DNA of 64,000 bases from Drosophila pseudoobscura (lineage: Eukaryota; Arthropoda; Insecta; Diptera; Drosophilidae). Positions 25,541 through 35,638 of this stretch are shown here, one piece after another. Position 1 is the stretch's first letter, and the number at the start of each line of letters is the position of its first letter. Below the pieces are notes generated by a model that was given only the letters and a program-made list of their open reading frames with translations, was not told where the DNA came from and did no database searches. A program made the translations under genes and the position numbers. The stretch is taken from assembly GCF_009870125.1 (NCBI RefSeq), contig NC_046681.1, positions 6,647,001-6,711,000 on the forward strand, in the 5' to 3' direction.

Positions 25541-26925
25541 AATATAAAGTATAGATATGTAGATCTCGTTGTTGTTAGGTTTAAGGATATATGCATCCAT
25601 ATATTTAGATAGTAGATACAAATGTTTTCCACTTGTTTATTTTTTTTTTTATACTAAACTAAGTTATAATATATCAAATTATTGAAAAATCATCCGTGCT
25701 GTGTCCTTTATCGGGAAAATATCCAGACTACAAAAAAACGTGGCGCGCCCAGATCGGCGACCAAATACCGGAGAAAACTACAAATTTTTGATTGGAGAAA
25801 ATGTCCTTGATCCTTGCTAAGGGCTCCACAAAATCAGGGACATTTTTCCGATCACAGGAAGCCGTCGCGAGATCGGCCCCTAAAAAGCTGAGAAAATAAA
25901 TATCTTTGATCCTTGATATCCTTCATCCTTGAAAAGGACTTCATAAAATCAGGGACATTTTTCCAATCACAGGAAGCCGTCACACGCCCAAATCGGCCCA
26001 CAAATAACGGAGATAACAAAACTGGCTTGTAACTGGCTTGGAAAATGTAGTTCAAGAATTCACCGATAGGGGCGCAACCGTACAAAAAGAAAAACCTCGC
26101 GTCAAATGGCCAAAACCTGGATGGAATACCAGGCAAACAGAATCAGCAGCAAGCAGCTGTAGCAATTGCAAAAAAAATCGCAGCATATTTTAGGGGGGTC
26201 GAAATATTTTTTTTTTAAATCGTCGGCTTTCTGCTGATTTCTGTTCGCCTGGTATTTCAGCCATTTGACGCGATTCTTTTTTTCTTGAACGGTGCCGCCC
26301 CTATTGGCGATTTCTTGAACTACATTTTCAAAGCCAGTTTTGCTATCTCCGTTATTTGTGGGCAGATTTGGGCGTGTGACGGCTTCCTGTGATTGGAAAA
26401 ATGTCCCTGATTTTATGAAGTCCTTTTCAAGGATGATGGACATCAAGGATCAAAGATATTTATTTTCTCAGCTTTTTAGGGGCCGATCTCGCGGCGGCTT
26501 CCTGTGATCGAAAAAAGTCCCTGATTTTATGGAGTCCTTAGCAAGGATCAAGGACATTTTCATAAATCAAAATTTTTTTGTTGTGTTCAGGTGCCACACC
26601 TTTTTGTAGTCGGGATAGTTTCCCCGAAACAGGATACAGCAAGAATGATTATTCAATAGTTTTATTCATCATAACTTAACTTAGCATAAATAAATAAAAA
26701 AGTTGATTACATTTACTATCTAATTGTATAAAGTTATGTATCCTTAAACCTAACAACAAAGAGATCTATCTAGAGTCGAGTAGACTTTAGTTGCCATGGC
26801 CAAAGTCCTTGAGATAGTTGCCGATGGCCAGGTCAAAAGATGCGGCGGCTTGTTAGGTTCCGGCTCTTGAAAAGGAGCGCTTCTGTCCTGTTGGAATACG
26901 ATTCTGTCTGACTTGGATTCCGTCT
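25336..26925. repeat. Large imperfect inverted repeat (palindrome)
   Basis: The left arm is about 25336-26155 and the right arm about 26220-26925 in reverse complement, with a short centre near 26160-26215. Inner segments match almost perfectly (for example 25960-26035 against 26325-26400), while outer parts fall to roughly 70 per cent by eye. Each arm also contains a tandem duplication of about 116 bases carrying 'atcacaggaagcc' (left copies near 25850 and 25966). The outer ends of both arms carry related coding remnants that point toward the centre. Confidence 0.85.
26102..26386 (-). pseudogene. Exon remnant resembling a Myb/SANT- or MADF-like DNA-binding domain
   Basis: Minus-strand frame beginning after an acceptor-like 'ccaatcacag' at 26386 and ending at the stop at 26102. 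It reads EAVTRPNLPTNNGDSKTGFE, then VVQEIANRGGTVQEKKNRVK, then WLKYQANR, a Phe-Glu...Gly...Arg...Lys-Trp...Leu-Lys-Tyr spacing like helix-turn-helix Myb/SANT-like domains of fly and transposon-derived proteins. The mirrored copy on the plus strand from 25973 has the same motif (VVQEFTDRGATVQ) but is broken by TAA. The frame runs through the palindrome centre, so its C-terminus is probably spurious. Confidence 0.35.
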
Positions 26926-27350
26926 TGCGTCTTACCTTACCTTACCTTTCACCAGGTAGGGAAAGCCGAAGAGGGAAAGAGGGACCGATCCTGCGCCTGA
27001 GGGTGCCTGGTTTAGAAAGGGCCAACTGATTGGGAAAATAATCATAGCGTCGCAGACGGAATAAACAATTCTTAATCTCTATTGGGAGCTGGGATCATCG
27101 GTTTTCAATTATCTTTCAACAGGGCTCCCAGGGTCTTCGGCTCTGGCGTTCAGCCACCGCCGCGTCATCATGACCCAGCCAGACTTGCCAAAGTTGTGCA
27201 TCAAATTTGAAATCGGTGTGTTAAAATCTGCCGCTGCCCAAGTTTAGCGGAGCCCATACAGAGTTGACAATCTTCTATACCATGTTCAGTGAAGCTGAGC
27301 ATACTTCTACCGAGCGGAGCGGCGTTGGACCCACACGCCGGGTTTGGAGA
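26787..27350 (-). pseudogene. Right member of the inverted gene-fragment pair
   Basis: Minus-strand remnant ending at TAA (26789-26787) with the C-terminal motif ASFDLAIGNYLKDFGHGN, paralogous to SSFDLVLDNKDFHYGN in the left copy. Upstream (26860-26925) lies NPSQTESYSNRTEA, matching PSQKYSYPSRTEA on the left. Farther up, possible exons exist but I could not build a clean spliced frame. The upper limit is arbitrary. Confidence 0.3.
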
Positions 27351-27724
27351 TGAGCGAGGCTAACTACAATATACCATTAGATATTCTCAAAAAACGATAT
27401 GCTAATAACTTACTCAATCTACAGGCACACATTAACGAAACTTTTGGGCTGGCGCGTGGGGATTCATCGGTTGGAAAGCTGTGGGCGTTGGAATTTGAGC
27501 AATAACTAGTCTAATCATCCTCAACTTCAAAAATGCTAGCTTCTGAACTGAAGATTCGAGATAATCTCCATCGATGAAATAATCAATTGGGTTATCTTCA
27601 TTTCTCATCAGTGAAACCACAATGAGCGCCACAGCGACAGATTGCCATCTGATTGTCATCTGTCCGCCATCTGACCGTTAATTACTTTTAAAATATATTG
27701 CATAAAATATATTAATCATAAGCT

Positions 27725-27790
27725 CACATATAAATACACTGACTTAGTACCAGGTATAAAAGTAGAGCCGCAGCCCTTTCCGCTTTTCTT
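27725..27790 (+). mobile_element. 3'-tail relic of the DINE-1/mini-me-like family
   Basis: 'actgacttagtaccaggtata' followed by 'agagccgcagccc' matches the tail of the element at 13364-13410 ('actgacttagtatcgggtata' and its hairpin). It has no body attached. Confidence 0.5.
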
Positions 27791-28038
27791 TATAGCTTGA
27801 TAAAAACTCCTGCCAGAGACGAAGGCGCTGGAGTGCTGGAAATATTTTCTAAAAGCGTTACAAATGTAAGATGAAGTTGGAGTGTATTAAGTCATTATCA
27901 AAAAACTGTCGTCATCTCTCGTTTTTGCTGTTGTCTAGGGATCGCAATTGGAAATAGCCAGCATACATACATACATGAATATAGAATCTATGTACAGGAT
28001 ATAATAACACGTGTCCTGACCGATATCGTCAGGACTGA

Positions 28039-28044
28039 TTTATT
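28039..28044 (-). terminator. Poly(A) signal AATAAA of the tetra-lipase gene
   Basis: AATAAA on the minus strand about 75 bases beyond the TAG at 28117. No canonical signal is seen between the internal units, because the sequence there is coding linker. Confidence 0.6.
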
Positions 28045-28116
28045 AACTTTCCTGCTAAAATAATCCGTTAAGTATTGTATCCAATTAAAATCATATGTAT
28101 CTCTGATCAAATCTTT

Positions 28117-29321
28117 CTAAGTTTTGACAACCAGATCTATAACGCGATTGTAGACCAAAGACCGCACATCCTTCGATATGACGAAGTCGAAGTGCGTGAA
28201 GCTCTCGAGTTTCACTTTCCGGCTCTCAATGCAGTTAGGCAGGCGATCCTGCAGATTGGTGACGTCCGAGCCAGAGGCTAGCCAATCTTTGGCCCCATGG
28301 TGCAGGACCACCCTGCACTGCGTCTGCGACAGATTGTAGGATGGTGGGCTCAAGGATTGGTAGCGAATGCGGTTTCTAATCGGACCGTGGTCGAAGCGCC
28401 GGAAATATAGATTTCTGTGCAGTTGAGCGTAGTGGTGGATCTGCTTCGTGGAGGCACCCTGGGAAGCGTGGCCGACGATGATGGGAGTCAGAGTCTTAGA
28501 AGAGACAGGCAGTTTGAACGGTTAGATTCGAGTTTGTTCTTGGACCAGCTAAGGCACGATTCATACCCGATTTAAGCTATCCCAATTGAAGCCACATAGG
28601 ACAAAGTCGAAAATTCCGCAAATTCGACTCGTGATCTCGTTGGCTGAGCAGATGTGGTTCCTGAACTGCTGGATGAGCTTTGTGTTCAAGGATATCTCGT
28701 GGCCTCCCAGTAGGTTGAGTAGTACCTATAAGTATGCCCTGGAAGTCATGGCAAGTGTCAACAAATGCAGACGAGACTCACCAACAGAGGTCCCTTGAAA
28801 AAGCTTATGAACTTAAGCACCGGACTGCGAGTCTGCTTCATGTACACCGTCGGGGAGAGAGCCTGCATTAGCTTCACTTTGCCTGAGTACTCGGGGAGTT
28901 CGCTGCACATAACAAAGAATACGGTTGAGCCCTGGGAGTGCCCAATGTACTGAATCTGATGGAAATGCGTGCGCTCCAGGATCAAGTCGATGGACGATGG
29001 AACATCTATGGTACCGATGTCGTGGAAGGAGAAGTCCCAATATTCTTTCATAGTGATCCCCTTTTTCGTGTGCTCCTTGGAGTAAATATTGCCGCGCGTG
29101 TTCAACATCCAGACATCGTAGCCCTGCTGAAACAGTATGTAGGCTAGTCCGTTTGACGGGCCCAACATTACCCAGGCAGCTGAGCTGGACATGAGGCCAT
29201 GGACTAGTAAAATGGGCTGAGCACCCGGTCGCGGCATGCGGTGCATGCAGAGCTTGTAGCCATCTCTGGTGGTCACGAAATGGGTCTCTACTGGATATCC
29301 ATACTTCTTGATAAGCTCAAC
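28117..29321 (-). repeat. Lipase unit 4 (1,205 bp, terminal)
   Basis: The only unit that ends in a stop: VVKT then TAG at 28119-28117. The catalytic Ser, Asp and His motifs are intact. It shares LSPPSYN with unit 3 and the 'gaggtccc' variant with unit 1, a mosaic pattern expected from gene conversion or unequal exchange. Confidence 0.95.
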
Positions 29322-32300
29322 CTGTTAAAAGTGGTCCATGTTTCAGGATATCATATCAATATATTAGGATGTCCTTGAATACGACTCACCGTCTTCAGTT
29401 TCCCGTCGGTTTCAATGTCGGCCTGCGTGAGGAAGTGTGCAGGTGGTATGATGAACCTTTCCTGTTGTACATCTTGCTGCCCACCTATCTGAATTGGGTG
29501 CTGTAGCGACCAGTTTATATTGGGATTTTGCGGAATGCCTTGCACCCTATCACCATGTACATTGATCTCTACCTCTGATTGGCCTTGATTCCACTGCGGT
29601 CTTAGTTGGCTTGGAGTGGATGGATCGTATGAGTTTCCTGTAAATCCATTTTCGTCTGGCCTCTGAAGTTTAATGTCTACCTGCACAGGGCGTGGTTCGA
29701 AGAGCGTTTCCTGTTGTACATCTTGCTGCCCAACTATCTGAATTGGGTGCTGTAGCGACCAGTTTAAATTGGGATTTTGAAGAATGCCTTGCGCCCTATC
29801 ACCATGTACATTGATCTCTGCCTCTGATTGACCTTGATTCCACTGCGGTCTTAGTTGGCTTGGAGTGGATGGATCGTATGAGTTTCCTGTAAATCCATTT
29901 TCGTCTGGCCTCTGAAGTTTAATGTCTACCTGCACAGGGCGTGGTTCGAAGAGCGTTTCCTGTTGTACATCTTGCTGCCCAACTATCTGAATTGGGTGCT
30001 GTAGCGACCAGTTTAAATTGGGATTTTGAAGAATGCCTTGCGCCCTATCACCATGAACATTGATCTCTGCCTCTGATTGACCTTGATTCCACTGCGGTCT
30101 TAGTTGGCTTGGAGTGGATGGATCGTGTGAGCTTCCTTCGTCTGGCCTCTGTGGTTGAATCTGGTTCGTGACAACCAGATCTACAACGCGATTGTAGACC
30201 AAAGAGCGCACATCCTTCGATATGACGAAGTCGAAGTGCGTGAAGCTCTCGAATTCCACTTTCCGGCTCTCAATGCAGTTAGGCAGACGATCCTGCAGAT
30301 TGGTGACGTCCGAGCCAGAGGCTAGCCAATCTTTGGCCCCATGGTGCAGGACCACCCGGCACTGCGTCTGCGACAGATTGTAGGATGGTGGGGATAAGGA
30401 TTGGTAGCGAATGCGGTTTCTAATCGGACCGTGGTCGAAGCGCCGGAAATATAGATTTCTGTGCAGTTGAGCGTAGTGGTGGATCTGCTTGGTGGAGGCA
30501 CCCTGGGAAGCGTGACCGACGATGATGGGAGTCAGAGTCTTAGAAGAGACAGGCAGTTTGAACGGTTAGATTCGAGTTTGTTCTTGGACCAGCTAAAGAA
30601 CGATTCATACCCGATTTAAGCTATCCCAATTGAAGCCACATAGGACAAAGTCGAAAATTCCGCATATTCGACTCGTGATCTCGTTGGCTGAGCAGATGTG
30701 GTTCCTGAACTGCTGGATGAGCTTTGTGTTCAAGGATATCTCGTGGCCTCCCAGTAGGTTGAGTAGTACCTATAAGTATGCCCTGGAAGTCATGGCAAGT
30801 GTCAACAAATGCAGACGAGACTCACCAACAGAGGCCCTTTGAAAAAGCTTATGAACTTAAGCACCGGACTGCGAGTCTGCTTCATGTACACCGTCGGGGA
30901 GAGAGCCTGCATTAGCTTCACTTTGCCTGAGTACTCGGGGAGTTCGCTGCACATAACAAAGAATACGGTTGAGCCCTGGGAGTGCCCAATGTACTGAATC
31001 TGATGGAAATGCGTGCGCTCCAGGATCAAGTCGATGGACGATGGAACATCTATGGTACCGATGTCGTGGAAGGAGAAGTCCCAATATTCTTTCATAGTGA
31101 TCCCCTTTTTCGTGTGCTCCTTGGAGTAAATATTGCCGCGCGTGTTCAACATCCAGACATCGTAGCCCTGCTGAAACAGTATGTAGGCTAGTCCGTTTGA
31201 CGGGCCCAACATTACCCAGGCAGCTGAGCTGGACATGAGGCCATGGACTAGTAAAATGGGTTGAGCACCCGGTCGCGGCATGCGGTGCATGCAGAGCTTG
31301 TAGCCATCTCTGGTGGTCACGAAATGGGTCTCTACGGGATATCCATACTTCTTGATAAGCTCAACCTGTTAAAAGTGGTCCATGTTTCAGGATATCATAT
31401 CAATATATTAGGATGTCCTTGAATACGACTCACCGTCTTCAGTTTCCCGTCGGTTTCAATGTCGGCCTGCGTGAGGAAGTGTGCAGGTGGTATGATGAAC
31501 CTCTCCTGTTGTACATCTTGCTGCCCACCTATCTGAATTGGGTGCTGTAGCGACCAGTTTATATTGGGATTTTGCGGAATGCCTTGCACCCTATCACCAT
31601 GTACATTGATCTCTACCTCTGATTGGCCTTGATTCCACTGCGGTCTTAGTTGGCTTGGAGTGGATGGATCGTATGAGTTTCCTGTAGATCCATTTTCGCC
31701 TGGCCTCTGAAGTTTAATGTCTACCTGCACAGGGCGTGGTTCGAAGAGCGTTTCCTGTTGTACATCTTGCTGCCCAACTATCTGAATTGGGTGCTGTATC
31801 GACCAGTTTAAATTGGGATTTTGAAGAAAGCCTTGGACCCTATCACCATGTACATTGATCTCTGCCTCTGATTGACCTTGATTCCACTGCGGTCTTAGTT
31901 GGCTTGGAGTGGATGGATCGTGTGAGCTTCCTTCGTCTGGCCTCTGTGGTTGAATCTGGTTCGTGACAACCAGATCTACAACGCGATTGTAGACCAAAGA
32001 CCGCACATCCTTCGATATGACGAAGTCGAAGTGCGTGAAGCTCTCGAATTCCACTTTCCGGCTCTCAATGCAGTTAGGCAGACGATCCTGCAGATTGGTG
32101 ACGTCCGAGCCCGAGGCTAGCCAATCTTTGGCCCCATGGTGCAGGACCACCTTGCACTGCGTCTGCGACAGATTGTAGGATGGTGGGGTCAAGGATTGGT
32201 AGCGAATACGGTTTCTAATCGGACCGTGGTCGAAGCGCCGGAAATATAGATTTCTGTGCAGTTGAGCGTAGTGGTGGATCTGCTTGGTGGAGGCACCCTG

Positions 32301-35300
32301 GGAAGCGTGACCGACGATGATGGGAGTCAGAGTCTTAGAAGAGACAGGCAGTTTGAACGGTTAGATTCGAGTTTGTTCTTGGACCAGCTAAGGCACGATT
32401 CATACCCGATTTAAGCTATCCCAATTGAAGCCACATAGGACAAAGTCGAAAATTCCGCAAATTCGACTCGTGATCTCGTTGGCTGAGCAGATGTGGTTCC
32501 TGAACTGCTGGATGAGCTTTGTGTTCAAGGATATCTCGTGGCCTCCCAGTATATCGAGTAGTACCTATAAATATGCCCTGGAAGTCATGGCAAGTGTCAA
32601 CAAATGCAGACGAGACTCACCAACAGAGGCCCTTTGAAAAAGCTTATGAACTTAAGCACCGGACTGCGAGTCTGCTTCATGTACACCGTCGGGGAGAGAG
32701 CCTGCATTAGCTTCACTTTGCCTGAGTACTCGGGGAGTTCGCTGCACATAACAAAGAATACGGTTGAGCCCTGGGAGTGCCCAATGTACTGAATCTGATG
32801 GAAATGCGTGCGCTCCAGGATCAAGTCGATGGACGATGGAACATCTATGGTACCGATGTCGTGGAAGGAGAAGTCCCAATATTCTTTCATAGTGATCCAC
32901 TTTTTCGTGTGCTCCTTGGAATAAATATTGCCGCGCGTGTTCAACATCCAGACATCGTAGCCCTGCTGAAACAGTATGTAGGCTAGTCCGTTTGACGGGC
33001 CCAACATTACCCAAGCAGCTGAGCTGGACATGAGGCCATGGACTAGTAAAATGGGTTGAGCACCCGGTCGCGGCATGCGGTGCATGCAGAGCTTGTAGCC
33101 ATCTCTGGTGGTCACGAAATGGGTCTCTACTGGATATCCATACTTCTTGATAAGCTCAACCTGTTAAAAGTGGTGCATGTTTCAGGATATCATATCAATA
33201 TATTAGGATGTCCTTGAATACGACTCACCGTCTTCAGTTTCCCATCGGTTTCAATGTCGGCCTGCGTGAGAAATTGTGCAGGTGGTATGATGAACCTTTC
33301 CTGTTGTACATCTTGCTGCCCACCTATCTGAATTGGGTGCTGTAGCGACCAGTTTATATTGGGATTTTGCGGAATGCCTTGCACCCTATCACCATGTACA
33401 TTGATCTCTACCTCTGATTGGCCTTGATTCCACTGGGGTCTTAGTTGGCTTGGAGTGGATGGATCGTATGAGTTTGCTGTAAATCCATTTTCGTCTGGCC
33501 TCTGAAGTTTAATGTCTACCTGCACAGGGCGTGGTTCGAAGAGCGTTTCCTGTTGTACATCTTGCTGCCCAACTATCTGAATTGGGTGCTGTAGCGACCA
33601 GTTTAAATTGGGATTTTGAAGAATGCCTTGCGCCCTATCTCCATGTACATTGATCTCTGCCTCTGATTGACCTTGATTCCACTGCGGTATTAGTTGGCTT
33701 GGAGTGGATGGATCGTATGAGTTTCCTGTAAATCCATTTTCGTCTGGCCTCTGAAGTTTAATGTCTACCTGCACAGGGCGTGGTTCGAAGAGCGTTTCCT
33801 GTTGTACATCTTGCTGCCCAACTATCTGAATTGGGTGCTGTAGCGACCAGTTTAAATTGGGATTTTGAAGAATGCCTTGCACCCTATCACCATGTACATT
33901 GATCTCTGCCTCTGATTGACCTTGATTCCACTGCGGTATTAGTTGGCTTGGAGTGGATGGATCGTGTGAGCTTCCTTCGTCTGGCCTCTGTGGTTGAATC
34001 TGGTTCGTGACAACCAGATCTACAACGCGATTGTAGACCAAAGAGCGCACATCCTTCGATATGACGAAGTCGAAGTGCGTGAAGCTCTCGAGTTTCACTT
34101 TCCGGCTCTCAATGCAGTTAGGCAGACGATCCTGCAGATTGGTGACGTCCGAGCCCGAGGCTAGCCAATCTTTGGCCCCATGGTGCAGGACCACCTTGCA
34201 CTGCGTCTGCGACAGATTGTAGGATGGTGGGGTCAAGGATTGGTAGCGAATGCGGTTTCTAATCGGACCGTGGTCGAAGCGCCGGAAATATAGATTTCTG
34301 TGCAGTTGAGCGTAGTGGTGGATCTGCTTGGTGGAGGCACCCTGGGAAGCGTGGCCGACGATGATGGGAGTCAGAGTCTTAGAAGAGACAGGCAGTTTGA
34401 ACGGTTAGATTCGAGTTTGTTCTTGGACCAGCTAAGGAACGATTCATACCCGATTTAAGCTATCCCAATTGAAGCCACATAGGACAAAGTCGAAAATTCC
34501 GCAAATTCGACTCGTGATCTCGTTGGCTGAGCAGATGTGGTTCCTAAACTGCTGGATGAGCTTTGTGTTCAAGGATATCTCGTGGCCTCCCAGTAGGTTG
34601 AGTAGTACCTATAAGTATGCCCTGGATGTCATGGCAAGTGTCAACAAATACAGACGAGACTCACCAACAGAGGTCCCTTGAAAAAGCTTATGAACTTAAG
34701 CACCGGACTGCGAGTCTGCTTCATGTACACCGTCGGGGAGAGAGCCTGCATTAGCTTCACTTTGCCTGAGTACTCGGGGAGTTCGCTGCACATAACAAAG
34801 AATACGGTTGAGCCCTGGGAGTGCCCAATGTACTGAATCTGATGGAAATGCGTGCGCTCCAGGATCAAGTCGATGGACGATGGAACATCTATGGTACCGA
34901 TGTCGTGGAAGGAGAAGTCCCAATATTCTTTCATAGTGATCCCCTTTTTCGTGTGCTCCTTGGAGTAAATATTGCCGCGCGTGTTCAACATCCAGACATC
35001 GTAGCCCTGCTGAAACAGTATGTAGGCTAGTCCGTTTGACGGGCCCAACATTACCCAGGCAGCTGAGCTGGACATGAGGCCATGGACTAGTAAAATGGGT
35101 TGAGCACCCGGTCGCGGCATGCGGTGCATGCAGAGCTTGTAGCCATCTCTGGTGGTCACGAAATGGGTCTCTACTGGATATCCATACTTCTTGATAAGCT
35201 CAACCTGTTAAAAGTGGTTCATGTTTCAGGATATCATATCAATATATTAGGATGTCCTTGAATACGACTCACCGTCTTCAGTTTCCCGTCGGTTTCAATG

Positions 35301-35638
35301 TCGGCCTGCGTGAGGAAGTGTGCAGGTGGTATGATGAACGTTCCACCTTGGGCATCTTGCTGCCCGCCTATTTGAATTGAGTGCGAAAGCGACGCGCCTG
35401 GATATTGCAGAATTCCGTGCGCGGCACCATGTATATTGGTCTGTGCCTTTAATTGATTTTGACTCCACTGAGGTCTTGGTTGGATCGAAATGGATGGATC
35501 GTATGAGTTTCCTGCAAATCCATTTTGGTCCGGATTCTGTTCTTCGACTTTCAACTGACCATACTGGTCTTGGCCATGTATGATGGTGACGTGGAGGATT
35601 AAAAGCGCGAACAGCACATCGAAGCTAACGATCCGCAT
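28117..35638 (-). CDS. Tetra-lipase: one predicted secreted protein with four complete acid-lipase domains
   Basis: Seventeen coding exons (minus): 35638-35273; 35204-34665, 34608-34450, 34377-33229; 33160-32621, 32564-32406, 32333-31434; 31365-30826, 30769-30611, 30538-29390; 29321-28782, 28725-28567, 28494-28117. All introns are GT-AG and phase 0, so the frame runs from ATG to a single TAG for about 2,245 residues. Exon 1 has the only signal peptide (FALLILHVTIIHG). Each domain carries LLVHG, GHSQG (about Ser251, 867, 1400, 2016), Asp in HHGAKDW and His in FTHFDF, so all four should be active. The last exon of copies 1-3 continues without a stop into a repeat linker and the next domain; no linker has an ATG, signal peptide or TATA box. 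(The count is 13 listed exons: one leader plus three per copy.) Alternatives are assembly error or unannotated internal termination. Confidence 0.8.
29390..30163 (-). repeat. Linker after lipase unit 3: three 249-bp repeats
   Basis: 774 bp, again three 83-codon units plus nine codons. The two upstream units are almost identical to each other (both GDRAQGILQNPNLNWSLQHP), consistent with very recent duplication. Exon 1 holds one older, diverged unit (PRPQWSQNQLKAQTNIHG). Confidence 0.9.
30161..31365 (-). repeat. Lipase unit 3 (1,205 bp)
   Basis: Shares with unit 2 the variant 'gaggccctttg' near the end of its first exon, while units 1 and 4 share 'gaggtcccttg'. It begins 1,795 bp from unit 2 and 2,044 bp from unit 4, the difference being exactly one 249-bp linker repeat. 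It has Ser in place of Thr (LSPPSYN) as in unit 4. Confidence 0.95.
31434..31958 (-). repeat. Linker after lipase unit 2: two 249-bp repeats
   Basis: 525 bp, 175 codons, two 83-codon units plus nine codons. It has the same motifs as the other linkers with private changes (GFLQNPNLNWSIQH). It is one unit shorter than its neighbours, which explains the 1,795 versus 2,044 bp spacing. Confidence 0.9.
31956..33160 (-). repeat. Lipase unit 2 (1,205 bp)
   Basis: Same length as the other units, with no indels even in the introns. It differs by Gly to Trp in TKKWITMKEY and by VLLDILGG instead of VLLNLLGG in the 53-codon exon. It is followed by the shortest linker (525 bp). The catalytic motifs are unchanged. 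Confidence 0.95.
33229..34002 (-). repeat. Linker after lipase unit 1: three 249-bp repeats
   Basis: 774 bp, 258 codons, equal to three 83-codon units plus nine codons. Each unit contains SYDPSTPSQL-PQWNQGQSE, INVHGDR, LNWSLQHPIQI and GQQDVQQE. The last unit leads into FLTQADIETDGKLKT, as in exon 1. The composition is Gln/Asn/Pro-rich with no Cys, suggesting a flexible extracellular spacer. Confidence 0.9.
34000..35204 (-). repeat. Lipase unit 1 (1,205 bp, 3 exons and 2 introns)
   Basis: First of four direct repeats. It spans the 180-codon exon, the 53-codon exon and the lipase part of the next exon, from VELIKKYGYP to the codon CAG at 34002-34000 that aligns with the final stop of unit 4. 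The first unit is followed by a 774-bp linker. Confidence 0.95.

Noticed and set aside
28765-29147. Plus-strand open frames recurring in every lipase unit (also 30809, 32604, 34821)
   Set aside because: They are antisense shadows of the lipase exons repeated because the DNA is repeated; they have no own promoter, splice pattern or domain.
28117-35638. Four separate tandem lipase genes instead of one
   Set aside because: Units 2-4 have no ATG with a signal peptide, no TATA box and no upstream stop, while units 1-3 have no stop; each exon runs directly from one lipase into the next linker. Separate genes would all be defective. Kept as an alternative only if long cDNAs show otherwise.
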